From contig NZ_KE384555.1 in NCBI RefSeq assembly GCF_000426705.1, positions 220,362 to 284,361 on the forward strand: a DNA stretch of 64,000 nucleotides, written 5' to 3'. Below are positions 44,186 through 54,297 of the stretch, piece after piece (within the stretch, counting starts at the first letter, position 1; each line of letters opens with the position of its first letter). The notes below the pieces were generated by a model that saw only the letters and a program-made list of their open reading frames with translations, was not told the origin of the DNA and did no database searches. The position numbers and the translations under genes were made by a program. The stretch is from Spirochaeta cellobiosiphila DSM 17781. Its GTDB lineage: Bacteria; Spirochaetota; Spirochaetia; DSM-17781.

Positions 44186-46222
44186 ATGAGGTTAAAGGTC
44201 AGGACAAAACTTATTTTAGGTTTTATGGTTTTAATATTTATATCACTTTTTATGGGAATATCAGGTTCAATGGGCATACGAAGGATCATTGATCAGACCA
44301 ATGTGAGCACTATCTCCAATAATATAATTATTAATGCTCAAGAGGCATTAACTAATTCCCTTAGCTATACCCTAACTAATGACTATAACTATTATGCAAA
44401 TATCAAAACGAATTATAAAAATGTAATAGCTCAAGTTAAGGCTATTGATCCTTTAATCACAGAAGAAGAAAGAAAAGAAACAAAATTGTTAAGTGATAAT
44501 ATGACTTCCTATAATTCTGAGAATCAAGATTATTTTAATATTAACTATCAACTTATGGCAGCGGAACACATTCGAACAGAAATATTTAATGAACTTCAGG
44601 AAAAAATGAACTCCTTTCTACAAAAAGAAAACGATGAGAACAGGACATTTATGTTCGTTATTCAAAACCTCTTATTCCACATCAATACAGAAGTACTTCT
44701 ATCAGATGAAAACAATGTCAATATTCTGGATCAGGAATGGGCGGAGCACTTTAAAGAACTAGAGGTAAATCTAAATTTAACAGCTCGTAGCTGGACTACC
44801 CCTTCTAACCTGGCATTCCTAAAAGAAGTACGTGAGGGAATAGATATTTACCGATACAACCTTAGCTTGAGCAGGCAATATGTAGCATCCCAAAACAGGA
44901 TCATTGAAGAGCAAGCTATTGCAGCAGAGAAAGTTATAAATAGTGCAAAAGATTTTCAATCAAGTGTAACAGCCAATATTAAAAGTGCTGCTAAAAATAA
45001 CTCCATATTAACAGTAATATTATCCCTTCTGGCTCTTGTTATTGGAATTGCAATAACTACCGTTATAACAGAATCGCTCCTTAAGCAATTAGGAGGAGAA
45101 CCGTATAATATACAGATGGTAACCTCACGCATAGCCAGTGGTGACCTTAATATTGATTTTCCCAGTAGGGATCTTACTGGCGTGTATGGATCCATGCAGA
45201 CCATGACCCATGCTTTAAAGGACATAGTAATAACCATAAGCCAGGCTTCCAGTAGAATCACGGCCAATAGTGAACAAATAGCCTCCTCAGCACAGCAAAT
45301 ATCAACAGGAACAACAGAACAGGCAGCAAATATGGAAGAAGTAGCCGCAGCTGTAGAAGAACTAAATTCCAACATACAGCAAAACAGCAATAATGCAGTA
45401 GAATCGAATCGAATGGCTCAAAAAGTCGCCAATGATTCCATTGAAGGTAATGAAGCTGTTCTGGATACGGTTAACGCCATGAAGGAAATAGCAACAAAGA
45501 TATCCATCATCGAAGAGATCGCACGTAGCACAAATCTACTTGCTCTAAACGCAGCCATTGAAGCAGCCAGAGCAGGTGATGCAGGCAAAGGGTTTGCTGT
45601 AGTAGCCACTGAGGTACGTAAACTCGCCGAAACCAGTGGATCCTCTGCCAAAGAAATCACCAATATTTCCAAAAATAGTACAGTGAGGGCTGCGGCTGCT
45701 CAAAAGAAAATATCAGAGATCGTACCTGCCATGCAGACAACTGCTACCCTCATAGAAGAAATTTCTGTAGCCAGCACCGAACAAAGTAAAGGGGCGGACC
45801 AAATCAACAGCGCGATCAATCAACTGGATTCGGTGGTGCAACAAAACGCATCCTCCTCAGAACAATTAGCTTCAATGGCTGATGAACTTCTATCACAAGC
45901 CACAAACATGAGGGAAACTATTGCTTTCTTCAAGATCGACGAACAATATGGAGTCACGAATCAAAGTCCCAATCAGAAAGAAATAAAGACCCATGAGTCT
46001 AAAAAACTTATGCCTCCTCAAGAAAGCAAAAAGAAAGAACCAATAAATATTGAATTAGAAGAGAAACCAACCCCTGTAAAGCCTAAAGCAACCGAGCCCC
46101 CTGCTCCAACGCCCCGCCCAGTGGTACCTCCTACTCCTAAAATGGATAAAGAAGAAGAGGTTATCACCGGCTTTAAATACGACGTATCTGAGGCAGAAAA
46201 TGATGACTTCGAAGATTTCTAA
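44186..46222 (+). CDS. Methyl-accepting chemotaxis protein with helical-bundle sensor and Pro-rich tail
   Basis: A 678-residue chemoreceptor. A membrane segment (about 8-28) is followed by about 240 helical periplasmic residues resembling a four-helix-bundle domain, then a second membrane segment near 280-300 and a HAMP of the LGGEPYNI...IASGDL type. The signalling tip is intact ([19 protein letters not shown]). The last 65 residues are unusual: a Pro- and Lys-rich linker and an acidic end, NDDFEDF, which could tether an adaptation enzyme. It is opposite a binding-lipoprotein gene that may supply the ligand-binding partner. Confidence 0.93.
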   Translation: MRLKVRTKLILGFMVLIFISLFMGISGSMGIRRIIDQTNVSTISNNIIINAQEALTNSLSYTLTNDYNYYANIKTNYKNVIAQVKAIDPLITEEERKETKLLSDNMTSYNSENQDYFNINYQLMAAEHIRTEIFNELQEKMNSFLQKENDENRTFMFVIQNLLFHINTEVLLSDENNVNILDQEWAEHFKELEVNLNLTARSWTTPSNLAFLKEVREGIDIYRYNLSLSRQYVASQNRIIEEQAIAAEKVINSAKDFQSSVTANIKSAAKNNSILTVILSLLALVIGIAITTVITESLLKQLGGEPYNIQMVTSRIASGDLNIDFPSRDLTGVYGSMQTMTHALKDIVITISQASSRITANSEQIASSAQQISTGTTEQAANMEEVAAAVEELNSNIQQNSNNAVESNRMAQKVANDSIEGNEAVLDTVNAMKEIATKISIIEEIARSTNLLALNAAIEAARAGDAGKGFAVVATEVRKLAETSGSSAKEITNISKNSTVRAAAAQKKISEIVPAMQTTATLIEEISVASTEQSKGADQINSAINQLDSVVQQNASSSEQLASMADELLSQATNMRETIAFFKIDEQYGVTNQSPNQKEIKTHESKKLMPPQESKKKEPINIELEEKPTPVKPKATEPPAPTPRPVVPPTPKMDKEEEVITGFKYDVSEAENDDFEDF

Positions 46223-46303
46223 AACTTATAAACGAAAGACTTTAGCCTCCTTGCTATTGATTAGCTAATTAAAATAATCAATAATTGCAATTCGGAGGAT
46301 ACA

Positions 46304-47161
46304 ATGGCAGGACTATCAGGTAGCGGCTGTGAACTACTCATACCAGAATCAGAATTAAAACCAATACAAGAAATCGAAAAGAGTCTGATAAAACAGTACC
46401 GTAAACAATTATGGACTCCTTTTGTAAAAGGGATCAAAGAATTTCAAATGGTGCAGGAAGGAGATTCCATTGCCGTAGCCATATCGGGAGGTAAGGACAG
46501 CTTACTGCTGGCTAAATTATTCCAGGAATTCCACCGTCATAGTGGTACGAAGTTTGATCTCCATTTTATATCCATGGATCCTGGCTTCCATACGACTAAC
46601 AGGGATCAACTTATGTTTAATTGTAGTCACCTGGGAATTCCCGTTCAGATATTCAACAAGCAAGTCTTTGAAGTGGTTGATGAAATCGCTAATGATTATC
46701 CCTGTTATCTCTGTGCCCGTATGCGCCGAGGTGCCCTCTATGCCAAGGCAGAAGAATTAGGCTGTAATAAAGTCGCTCTGGGTCACCATTTTGATGATGT
46801 TATTGAGACTATCATGATGAATATTCTCTGTTCTGGTAAATACCAAACCATGATGCCTAAGCTCAAATCCCAGAACTTTAACAATATGGAACTCATCCGT
46901 CCTCTCTATTATGTCAGAGAAGAGGACATAAAAACCTTTTCAAAACAAAGTGGTTTAAATCCCATGAATTGTGGTTGTATTGTTGCTGCGAAGAAAACCT
47001 CCAGCAAACGGCGAGAAGTAAAGGAACTAATTGCCCAATTAGGTAATACCTTCAAAGATGTGGATAAGAGTATCTTTATGTCCAGCAAAAACATCTTTAC
47101 CGATGCAATCATAGGCTGGTCCAATAAGGGTGAAAAGAAGACATTTCTTGATGAATACTAA
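46304..47161 (+). CDS. TtcA-like PP-loop tRNA thiolation enzyme
   Basis: A 285-residue PP-loop ATPase. The ATP-binding motif SGGKDS is near residue 61. A CxxC (Cys134, Cys137 in CYLC) and a further Cys (223 or 225 in NCGC) fit the three ligands of a [4Fe-4S] cluster in TtcA, which makes 2-thiocytidine at tRNA position 32. Related PP-loop enzymes of the same family act on other bases or on unknown substrates, so the exact modification is not assured. GGAGG precedes the ATG, and the N-terminal 35 residues include a Cys in GSGCELL not needed for the core fold. Confidence 0.85.
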   Translation: MAGLSGSGCELLIPESELKPIQEIEKSLIKQYRKQLWTPFVKGIKEFQMVQEGDSIAVAISGGKDSLLLAKLFQEFHRHSGTKFDLHFISMDPGFHTTNRDQLMFNCSHLGIPVQIFNKQVFEVVDEIANDYPCYLCARMRRGALYAKAEELGCNKVALGHHFDDVIETIMMNILCSGKYQTMMPKLKSQNFNNMELIRPLYYVREEDIKTFSKQSGLNPMNCGCIVAAKKTSSKRREVKELIAQLGNTFKDVDKSIFMSSKNIFTDAIIGWSNKGEKKTFLDEY

Positions 47162-47243
47162 GCATTGACCTAACTTGGTTCAACCAGTCAAAAAAGGGGG
47201 AAGCAACTTAGAAAAATTCCCCGTTTATATTGTAAAAATAATA

Positions 47244-47274
47244 GCAAAAAGGCCCTAACAAAGGGGCTTTTTTA
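47244..47274 (+). terminator. Rho-independent terminator
   Basis: AAAAAGGCCC pairs with GGGGCTTTTT across the loop TAACAAA with G-U tolerance, followed by T residues. It should end transcription from the TtcA-like gene. Confidence 0.8.
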
Positions 47275-47354
47275 TTAAAAAGGATGTCTCGATTTATGGT
47301 TTTAATCTTGACATAATGACTAATAATATGACAAAAATACAACTATAAGACCTT

Positions 47355-47383
47355 TTGTATACGCATTGCTATCACTTTATAAT
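47355..47383 (+). promoter_or_regulatory. Sigma-70 promoter for the dCache chemoreceptor
   Basis: TTGTAT (47355-47360) and a perfect TATAAT (47378-47383) are separated by 17 bases. The predicted start gives a leader of about 115 bases before ATG 47506. Confidence 0.7.
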
Positions 47384-47505
47384 ATAAAGAATTAATCCAC
47401 ACTTCTTACAATTTTATTAAGGAATTAAACAGCAATATCCTATCCTAATTGAATAGACCCGTATCAAAGAATTACAAGCTATTTTTACAGAAAAAGGGAG
47501 GCTAC

Positions 47506-49581
47506 ATGAAAATTAAGGGTAAATTTATACTGCCAAACAGCATCATTCTCGTTATAGGTCTAGCGATAGTCTTTATGGGAATCATGATCCCCGTTAGTAA
47601 CGAGATTGAGCACATGCACCAATTAGAGATCGAAAGACAAACAGATTTGGCATCCACAAATGCAGATTCATGGATTAATGATAATAGAAAACTTATATAT
47701 TTGTTATCACAAACCCAGGATATTTTAATTCCCTTTCAGAATTCTTCCACAGCTGAAGACATTAGGGGTTTAGATAAAAAACTCCAAGACTGGAACCAGA
47801 GACTGAATTACTTTGATACAATTGGCGTTGTGAACAAAGAAGGCCTAGTAGTTGCTTTCAATGATGAAGAACAAGTTGGAGTGTTGAATTTAGCCACAAG
47901 AGATTACTTCAGGAAAGCCATAAAGGGACAAGAAGCTATCTCTGATGTGATATTGAGCAAGGTAAGTAATTTACCTGTCTTTGTTCTGGCCGCGCCAATC
48001 AAGCAGAATGGTAAAGTAGAAGGGGTACTTATAGCGACCGTTCCCTTGGAAAAGTACAACAAAGAAGTGGTTGACCTTATGCAACTAGGGACAGATGGAT
48101 TTGCCTATATGGTAGATCACAATGGTGTTGTTATCTCCCATAAAGACAATGATAAAGTAATGAATCAGAACATTAGTAATTATGATTACGGGAAGGAGAT
48201 TCTTAATAAAGACTCCGGTCTAGTGGACTATACTCTGGATGGGGAACGTTATATTGCAGGATATAAAAAGATTTTCAGTACTGGCTGGCGCATAGTAGCT
48301 GAAGTTGCTTATTCTGATATGTTTTCTTCTTTATTAAAATTAAGATCTATTATGCTCTTCACCATGGGTCTGGTTCTTATCTCCATGTTGGGAGTACAGA
48401 TTCTTATCTCAAGTATCATGGTGAAACGTATTAAAACTATGGCCCTTAACCTTCAGGATATTGCCGAAGGAGAGGGAGACCTCACAAAGCGATTGAAAAT
48501 TAAAGGTTCAGATGAACTAGATCTAATGGGTGAATACATTAACAGAACAATGATCCGTATTGGCAACATGGTTAGGCAAATAAAAGAGGAAGGTCACTCC
48601 CTCTCTAATATTGATTCAGATTTAACAGCTAATATGACCCAAACGGCTTCAGCTATTAATGAGATTACAGCGAACATTGAAAGCATTAATTCCCGAATTC
48701 TCAACCAATCAGCTGGTGTGGAAGAAATGCATGCCACCTTGAATGCCGTGGGAGAAGGGATAAAACATTTAGATATACGAATTGACGAACAAATTAAAAA
48801 TATTAGTAACTCTTCTTCAGCCGTAGAAGAGATGACCGCTAATATTAGTTCTGTTCACCATAGTCTTCAAGCCAATGCCATTACTATGGAAGAGCTGCAG
48901 TCAGCTTCTGAATCTGGTTACAAATCAATAGGAGAATTATCACAAATCTTTGATTCGATAGTACAGGAATCGGTAGGATTGGAAGAAGCGAGTAACATCA
49001 TTCAGGATATGGCTTCCCAGACTAATCTATTAGCAATGAATGCGGCTATCGAAGCTGCCCACGCTGGTAATACTGGTCGTGGTTTTGCCGTAGTAGCTCA
49101 AGAAATACGTAAACTGGCCGAAAACTCTGGTTCCCAGGGAAGTAAAATCAGTCACTCCCTATCAGCCCTTAAGGAAAGCATAGACAAAATTGGTGTGGCT
49201 CTCGTATCTACGAAGGATAAGTTCGATGTAGTGCATAATTTAAGTCAAAAGACAGTTGAACAGGAAAACATGATAAAATCAGCAATGGATGAACAGGTAA
49301 CGGCTAACGAAGAAGTGTTACAATCTCTAACGGTTATCCAATCACAAAGTGATAAAGTTAGTAATTCATCAAAGGAAATGCTAGCGGGAGCTAATCAAGT
49401 ACTGGAGGAAATATCACATCTAGCTGAAGTAACCGATGAGATACGTTTAAGTATAAATGAGATGGCCACAGGAACTGTTCAAATAAACCAGTCCGTTGAA
49501 TTTGTCAGAGAACTAACCCATAAAACCAGTGACAGTGTGAAATCATTGAATAAGCAAGTCTCTCAATTTATCATTGAGTAG
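47506..49581 (+). CDS. Methyl-accepting chemotaxis protein with dCache-type sensor (paralogue)
   Basis: A 691-residue chemoreceptor from ATG 47506, where GGGAGG provides the ribosome site; the in-frame TTG at 47449 adds residues without one. Organisation is the same as at 24458: membrane helix, dCache domain ([40 protein letters not shown]), second membrane helix, HAMP ([20 protein letters not shown]), and a signalling coil with [20 protein letters not shown]. The sensor halves have diverged more than the signalling halves, as expected for two receptors that kept the same CheA/CheW contacts but may detect different ligands. Confidence 0.94.
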   Translation: MKIKGKFILPNSIILVIGLAIVFMGIMIPVSNEIEHMHQLEIERQTDLASTNADSWINDNRKLIYLLSQTQDILIPFQNSSTAEDIRGLDKKLQDWNQRLNYFDTIGVVNKEGLVVAFNDEEQVGVLNLATRDYFRKAIKGQEAISDVILSKVSNLPVFVLAAPIKQNGKVEGVLIATVPLEKYNKEVVDLMQLGTDGFAYMVDHNGVVISHKDNDKVMNQNISNYDYGKEILNKDSGLVDYTLDGERYIAGYKKIFSTGWRIVAEVAYSDMFSSLLKLRSIMLFTMGLVLISMLGVQILISSIMVKRIKTMALNLQDIAEGEGDLTKRLKIKGSDELDLMGEYINRTMIRIGNMVRQIKEEGHSLSNIDSDLTANMTQTASAINEITANIESINSRILNQSAGVEEMHATLNAVGEGIKHLDIRIDEQIKNISNSSSAVEEMTANISSVHHSLQANAITMEELQSASESGYKSIGELSQIFDSIVQESVGLEEASNIIQDMASQTNLLAMNAAIEAAHAGNTGRGFAVVAQEIRKLAENSGSQGSKISHSLSALKESIDKIGVALVSTKDKFDVVHNLSQKTVEQENMIKSAMDEQVTANEEVLQSLTVIQSQSDKVSNSSKEMLAGANQVLEEISHLAEVTDEIRLSINEMATGTVQINQSVEFVRELTHKTSDSVKSLNKQVSQFIIE

Positions 49582-49586
49582 CTTAA

Positions 49587-49627
49587 TAAAGTGGGGAGAG
49601 GAAGGATTAAAACCCCCTCCCCCTTTT
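49587..49627. terminator. Terminator between convergent genes
   Basis: A GGGGAGAGG stretch pairs with the C-rich CCCCCTCCCCC around an 11-base loop, with A and T runs on either side. It suits termination of the plus-strand receptor, and possibly of coaX from the other side. Confidence 0.6.
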
Positions 49628-49639
49628 AAGACTGTTCTT

Positions 49640-50407
49640 TTACCTTCTATTCTTTTTGGCAATGATCTTAAGACCTTCCAGAATGAGCCAGGGTTCTTTT
49701 TCAGTAAAGCGGTCTGTTAATTTGGCCACCACATTAGCACGGCCACCGGTCGCAATGACAGGAACATCCTTACCTATTTCTTTTTTAATACGATCAATCA
49801 TGTTCTCTACAAGACTGGTATAACCATAAATAACTCCAGACTGAATCGATTGAATGGTATTACGTCCCAGGACTTTCTCTGGTGGTTCCAGCCACACTTG
49901 GGGAAGCTGTGCAGTATGAGAGGACAGGGCTTCCGCAGCAGATTGAAAACCTGGAGCAATAGCTACTCCCAGGAATTCCCCCTCATCAGACAAACCTGTA
50001 AAAGTCAGGGCTGTACCGAAGTCAACAACAATACAGGAAGATTTAAAGCGTTCATAAGCAGCTACACAATTACAGATGATATCTGTGCCCAGTTCGGATG
50101 GATTGGCAATATTAATCTTGATACCCGTCTTGACACCAGGACCTACAATTAATGGCTCTTGACCTGCTAAGCCTCTGGTCATTTCCTGAATCTTCCCTGT
50201 TAAAGAAGGAACAACAGAACTCATGATAACCTGATCGAGGTCAGTACCAACTATGTTTTCTTCACGAAGGAGATCCCTAAAGAGAACAGAATATTCATCA
50301 GGCATCTTAAAAGGATCTGTTCGCAGCCGCCATTGGCGGACCCAACGATCCTCGTCACAGATTCCAAAAACAATATTTGAGTTGCCTATATCAATAGCTA
50401 ATAGCAT
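49640..50407 (-). CDS. coaX: Type III pantothenate kinase
   Basis: A 255-residue kinase that phosphorylates pantothenate, the first step to coenzyme A. It has the ASKHA-fold signatures DIGNSNIVFGI near the N-terminus, the catalytic DFGTALTF and GVAIAPGF, and ATGGRA near the end. Type III enzymes escape CoA feedback. It follows the ECF S-component gene directly, which supports that transporter being for pantothenate. Confidence 0.95.
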   Translation of the reverse strand: MLLAIDIGNSNIVFGICDEDRWVRQWRLRTDPFKMPDEYSVLFRDLLREENIVGTDLDQVIMSSVVPSLTGKIQEMTRGLAGQEPLIVGPGVKTGIKINIANPSELGTDIICNCVAAYERFKSSCIVVDFGTALTFTGLSDEGEFLGVAIAPGFQSAAEALSSHTAQLPQVWLEPPEKVLGRNTIQSIQSGVIYGYTSLVENMIDRIKKEIGKDVPVIATGGRANVVAKLTDRFTEKEPWLILEGLKIIAKKNRR

Positions 50408-50983
50408 TTATTCCTCCAGTGCTTCCAGGGATGATCCTGACCTGCGATCAATTCCTTTCCATGCTAAGATGACAGCTGTGGATATTATCGCAGCGGCTGC
50501 CGCTTCTGCAACACTGTTACCTGCCAGAACACCAAGTATTACAGCCCAGGGAATAGCTCCAAATACGGCTAGGGCAGATAATACAAGAATAGAGTTCACA
50601 TAGCTTCCTACAATAGCAGAGACAACCACTGCAACTCCTTCGAACTTCCCCTGGAATAACCGATAGGCTCCCCAGGTAGCTAATCCAATAAGAATACGGG
50701 GGGCAACAGAAATCAAAGGATTAGTAAAATAGGGATCGATAGGACCTGTTGACCCAATAGAGGCTTGAATTAAACTAAACACACCAAAGATCAATCCAGT
50801 AATCATACCGACTATGGGCCCTTCTAAAATGGCCCCTATAATAACCGGCACATGCATAATAGTTAGAGAAGCTCCTGAAAACCATGGAATAAACCCTAGA
50901 TGGGTTATTCCCATAATGATAGAAATAGCAGACATAACACTGGCTACAACAATCTTTCTAAGTCCACTGTTTGATTTGTTCAT
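50408..50983 (-). CDS. ECF transporter S component, probably for pantothenate
   Basis: A 191-residue membrane protein with six hydrophobic segments. The N-terminal helix has small residues packed as ASVMSAISIIMG, used by S components to contact the T subunit. Length and topology are those of vitamin-binding S components. Its stop abuts the coaX start, so pantothenate is the best inferred substrate; sequence alone does not exclude another vitamin. The start overlaps the ecfT gene by 26 bases. Confidence 0.82.
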   Translation of the reverse strand: MNKSNSGLRKIVVASVMSAISIIMGITHLGFIPWFSGASLTIMHVPVIIGAILEGPIVGMITGLIFGVFSLIQASIGSTGPIDPYFTNPLISVAPRILIGLATWGAYRLFQGKFEGVAVVVSAIVGSYVNSILVLSALAVFGAIPWAVILGVLAGNSVAEAAAAAIISTAVILAWKGIDRRSGSSLEALEE

Positions 50984-51791
50984 AGAATAACACTCCTAAC
51001 TTCCCTTCAACAGAGAAGATTTTTATCAATATAAGAAGAATAAGAAGGATGGTAGTATTAAACATCCATCTATAATCAGCAGGACATTTGGCAATGACTC
51101 GTAAGCGGGTTCTTTTACCACTAGTATCATAACCTCTGGCTTCCATAGCTTCGATGAGATGTTCAGAACGCTCTAAAGCATTAATAAATAAAGGAATAAT
51201 CAGAGGGAAGCGACCTGTTATATTCTGGAGAAAACCTTTCTTTTTTCCTAAGTCTGTCCCTCTGGCCTTCTGAGCCATAGTCAATCGATCCAGTTCTTCT
51301 GCCAACAGGGGAATAAAGCGAAAAGTTAAGGTAATGATCAACCCCACGGTATGAGTGGGAAGTCCTTTTTTCTCCAGGGGATAGAGAATCTCCTGAACCG
51401 CATGGGAGAGATCCGCCGTGTCCAATACCCTAGTGAATAACCGGAATAAGAAGAGGACATTAATCAAGCGAAACACAAAATGACAGAACAAGTTTATATC
51501 GTAGGTAGAAAACTCAATAAAAGCCCAGTGATACCAGATAGTAGTAGAGTCATCTACAACCACAAAAAGAGTCTGAAAAAGTCCTAAGAGAAGGATGACA
51601 ATCCAATACTTACCAATAGCAGCAAAAGTCCCTGAAAGGGATACAGTACTTTGACTATAGAGGTATCCCAGATAAAGGAAAATCAGAGGTGACCCCAGAT
51701 AAGGTGAGGCCACAAAGGCCGACACCATCAGGACAATCAAGACAAAAAGCTTTGTACCAGGACTATGATCATGAATGCTTTTAGTAGGCAT
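50958..51791 (-). CDS. ecfT: ECF transporter T component
   Basis: A 277-residue transmembrane coupling protein. After several membrane helices it carries the two coupling-helix motifs with Ala-Arg-Gly (MAQKARGTDLG and MEARGYDTSG), which engage the ATPases. It is co-encoded with the S component and the fused ATPase, in overlapping reading frames. It shares the energy machinery with the S component for uptake of one vitamin or several. Confidence 0.9.
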   Translation of the reverse strand: MPTKSIHDHSPGTKLFVLIVLMVSAFVASPYLGSPLIFLYLGYLYSQSTVSLSGTFAAIGKYWIVILLLGLFQTLFVVVDDSTTIWYHWAFIEFSTYDINLFCHFVFRLINVLFLFRLFTRVLDTADLSHAVQEILYPLEKKGLPTHTVGLIITLTFRFIPLLAEELDRLTMAQKARGTDLGKKKGFLQNITGRFPLIIPLFINALERSEHLIEAMEARGYDTSGKRTRLRVIAKCPADYRWMFNTTILLILLILIKIFSVEGKLGVLFYEQIKQWT

Positions 51792-53415
51792 ATTCTGCTC
51801 CTAAAAGCTTATCCCATTGCTTCCAATCTGCTATCATGGGAAGATCTAATCCTTTCTGCCGGAGATAATTACTGAGCTCAGCCCCTGGAGGGAGGTCCAA
51901 GGCAGGCCAGTTCTGAACAAAAAACTCCTGAGGAGTTTTTATAACCTGAGCTTGTCCCTGGGCCAAATAAAGGATTCTGTCACCTCTGGCTGCGGTTTCC
52001 ATATGATGGGTAGCAATTATCAGGGTAGTCCCTCCTTCCTGCAGCCTATCCAACATAGCTTCCATTTCTTCCATGGCCATAGGATCTAATCCGGCTCCCG
52101 GTTCATCCAGAAGGAGGAGGTCCGGCTTTAAGGCGAGGACACCGGCGATAGCGGCTTTTCTTTTTTCACCACCACTGAGGGTTCTTACCTTACGATCTTT
52201 GAAGAGCTTAAAAGGTAATCCAGCCATTTCCATAGCGTCCCTAACCCTGAGGGCAAGCTCTTTTCCTTTGATCCCTTGATTGGAGGGACCAAAGGCCACA
52301 TCATCCCCTACATAGTTCTTGAATAACTGGAAAGCAGGGTTCTGCATAACCAATCCCTTCACCATGGTTGTATCATTCCACACTAAGGAGCCCTCCAGGG
52401 ATGTTTTTACCCCCCCTAAGAAATGAAGCAAGGTTGATTTCCCTGCCCCCGTTTCTCCTGTCAGGATCAGTCTTTCCCCTTTATAGAGTGATAAGTGATC
52501 CAGATGAATACCATGTTCTGAATTGGGATATTGGTAATGAAGCCCTTCAATGACTCCCAAGAGAGGTCTTGAAGGGGCTTCTTCTGTGGGGAACTGGAAA
52601 GAGGTCTGTCGAAGCTTCTGATAAAGTTGGGCACTAAAGTCTTTTAATTCCAATGGTATGGGTTTGAAGTTCAACGCTCTGCCCCTGTCTATCCAGGGAA
52701 AAGTTTTGTAGGGAAGTTGATCCAAATCTGGAAGGGTTAATAAATCCCGGGGGGTAAAAAGCCCTTGCAGAACACCTTTATGTATTAGAATGACCTGATC
52801 AGCACGAAGTAATTCATCCAAATGATGTGTCACACTAATGATGGTCCCCCCAGCCTCTCTATATTCATCCAGGAGATGCAATAACTCTTTTCTTGCTTGA
52901 GGATTCAACATAGAAGAGGCCTCATCCAGGATAAGACAATCAGGATTAATGACTAAAGCACCAGCCAGAGCCACCCGTTGCTGTTGCCCTGCAGATATTT
53001 GATCTGTTCGGGCTTTACGGTATTCACTCATATGAACATCATCAAGAACTGTTGAGATCTGTTCTTCCATACGTTCTGTGGGCCAGCAGAGGTTTTCCAT
53101 AGCAAAGGCGACATCCTCTTCTACTATTGAAGATACGATTTGGTTCTCAGGAGCCTGGAAGACCATGGCTATCTTTTGACGGATAAGAACTAAATCATGA
53201 CTATCCTGAGGATTTAAACCTTCGACAGTAATGCTTCCCTTATCTGGTTGAACCAGACCATTAATCATGCGAATGAGAGTACTTTTGCCACTTCCATTAG
53301 TGCCTGCGACACAATAATAGCGACCCTTTTCGATATCAAAATTGATATTATCCAAGACAGGAGTGTCCTGATGAGAGTAGTATTTAGATACTTGGCGTAT
53401 CTCTATAAAAGCCAT
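51781..53415 (-). CDS. Fused ECF transporter ATPase (EcfA-EcfA')
   Basis: A 544-residue protein containing two complete ATPase domains in one chain. Half one has GTNGSGKST, the signature ISAGQQQR and Walker B LILDEASSML; half two has GETGAGKST, LSGGEKRKA and LLLDEPGAGLD. Most ECF systems use two separate ATPases, so this is a fusion. It drives uptake through the T component. Its ribosome site lies in a perfect 9-bp hairpin just upstream. The stop overlaps the ecfT start by 11 bases. Confidence 0.92.
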   Translation of the reverse strand: MAFIEIRQVSKYYSHQDTPVLDNINFDIEKGRYYCVAGTNGSGKSTLIRMINGLVQPDKGSITVEGLNPQDSHDLVLIRQKIAMVFQAPENQIVSSIVEEDVAFAMENLCWPTERMEEQISTVLDDVHMSEYRKARTDQISAGQQQRVALAGALVINPDCLILDEASSMLNPQARKELLHLLDEYREAGGTIISVTHHLDELLRADQVILIHKGVLQGLFTPRDLLTLPDLDQLPYKTFPWIDRGRALNFKPIPLELKDFSAQLYQKLRQTSFQFPTEEAPSRPLLGVIEGLHYQYPNSEHGIHLDHLSLYKGERLILTGETGAGKSTLLHFLGGVKTSLEGSLVWNDTTMVKGLVMQNPAFQLFKNYVGDDVAFGPSNQGIKGKELALRVRDAMEMAGLPFKLFKDRKVRTLSGGEKRKAAIAGVLALKPDLLLLDEPGAGLDPMAMEEMEAMLDRLQEGGTTLIIATHHMETAARGDRILYLAQGQAQVIKTPQEFFVQNWPALDLPPGAELSNYLRQKGLDLPMIADWKQWDKLLGAEYAY

Positions 53416-53420
53416 TTTTC

Positions 53421-53441
53421 TCTCCTCTGAGACAGAGGAGA
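53421..53441 (-). promoter_or_regulatory. Hairpin burying the ribosome-binding site of the ECF operon
   Basis: On the minus strand TCTCCTCTG pairs perfectly with CAGAGGAGA around a 3-base loop. The 3' arm is the Shine-Dalgarno (GAGGAG) of the fused ATPase gene. Melting the 9-bp stem would be required for efficient initiation, suggesting regulation of the operon at translation. Confidence 0.6.
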
Positions 53442-53487
53442 CAGGTTAGGCAACCAATCTATTATTATCATATTAACCTCACGTCCC

Positions 53488-53516
53488 GGTCCGTTTCGGA
53501 TCCAAGCGTTATGGAT
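53488..53516 (-). promoter_or_regulatory. Two mutually exclusive small hairpins in the ECF leader
   Basis: GGATCCG can pair with CGGACC (one bulge, loop AAA), or its GGAT part can pair with ATCCA across the upstream segment. The two share 53500-53503, so only one can form. The 135-base gap is otherwise unremarkable, and no known riboswitch consensus was recognised. The case for a switch is weak. Confidence 0.3.
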
Positions 53517-53550
53517 TTAAACTAATAGAAAGGTCGCACTTCGTCAAGAA

Positions 53551-54297
53551 TCAAACAGGATACCCACGAGGTGTTATGATGACATCCCCCCATCTGCGGC
53601 TTTGACTATTACCTATAATGACAGTGGAGTTCATATTCATATTTTCATACAATGCAGACATTTGCTCTAATGTACTGATCTGAATATCACAGGCTTCCCT
53701 ATAGGCAGCTGTCACCATTCCCACAGGAGTCTGAGGAGACCGGGATTGAAGGAAGATTTGCCGTGCTTCTTCTATAAGGGAGACACGTTTCTTACTCTTT
53801 GGATTGTATAAGACAGTCACAAAATCCCCTTGGCTTGCCAATTCTAATCTTTTGACAATAAGGGATCTCTCAGTAAGAAGATCACTTAAAGAGATCACCG
53901 CGTAGTCATGCATGAGGGGAGCCCCTAATAAAGCAGCACAGGAATTAGCTGCTGTGATTCCCGGGACAACCTGGATATCCCTGCCCAGTCCCCCCCCCTT
54001 TTTCCAAAGTTCATAGGCTAGTCCTGCCATACCATAGACTCCGGAATCCCCACTGGATACAATGGCTACGGAGCGTCCTGTGAGAGCCTGATCGACAGCA
54101 TACTTCACCCTGTCAATTTCTTTGGTCATTCCCGAAGTGAAGCATTCTTTATTCTCTATTAATGGTCCTAAAAGATTAAGATACTTTCCATATCCTACGA
54201 TAAGTTCAGACTCTTCCAGAGCTGTTCTAGCTGCAGGAATAATATAATCACCATCACCCGGTCCTATTCCGATCACATACAATTTAGGTTTTATCAC
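53551..54297 (-). CDS. cbiH: Cobalt-precorrin-3 C17-methyltransferase
   Basis: A 248-residue SAM-dependent methyltransferase that methylates C17 and contracts the corrin ring. The tetrapyrrole methylase features are visible: YVIGIGPGDGDYI at the start, SSGDSGVYGMAGL and VPGITAANSCAALLGAPLMHD in the middle and TVIIGNSQSR near the end. It is the last gene of the minus-strand cbi operon and overlaps cbiG by 14 bases. Confidence 0.93.
   Translation of the reverse strand: MIKPKLYVIGIGPGDGDYIIPAARTALEESELIVGYGKYLNLLGPLIENKECFTSGMTKEIDRVKYAVDQALTGRSVAIVSSGDSGVYGMAGLAYELWKKGGGLGRDIQVVPGITAANSCAALLGAPLMHDYAVISLSDLLTERSLIVKRLELASQGDFVTVLYNPKSKKRVSLIEEARQIFLQSRSPQTPVGMVTAAYREACDIQISTLEQMSALYENMNMNSTVIIGNSQSRRWGDVIITPRGYPV

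Larger units (their letters stand above)
47162..47505 (+). other. 344-bp gap with terminator and chemoreceptor promoter
   Basis: The first 110 bases carry the terminator of the TtcA-like gene and the rest a promoter for the following receptor. A TTGACA at 47308-47313 has no matching -10 box at suitable spacing and is probably not functional. No small gene with a ribosome site was seen. Confidence 0.6.

Noticed and set aside
44956-45390. 144-codon minus-strand frame
   Set aside because: Shadow of the chemoreceptor coding sequence, low-complexity translation.
47308-47336. TTGACA promoter upstream of the second dCache receptor
   Set aside because: No -10 box at 16-18 bases; the TTGTAT-17-TATAAT pair at 47355-47383 is far better.
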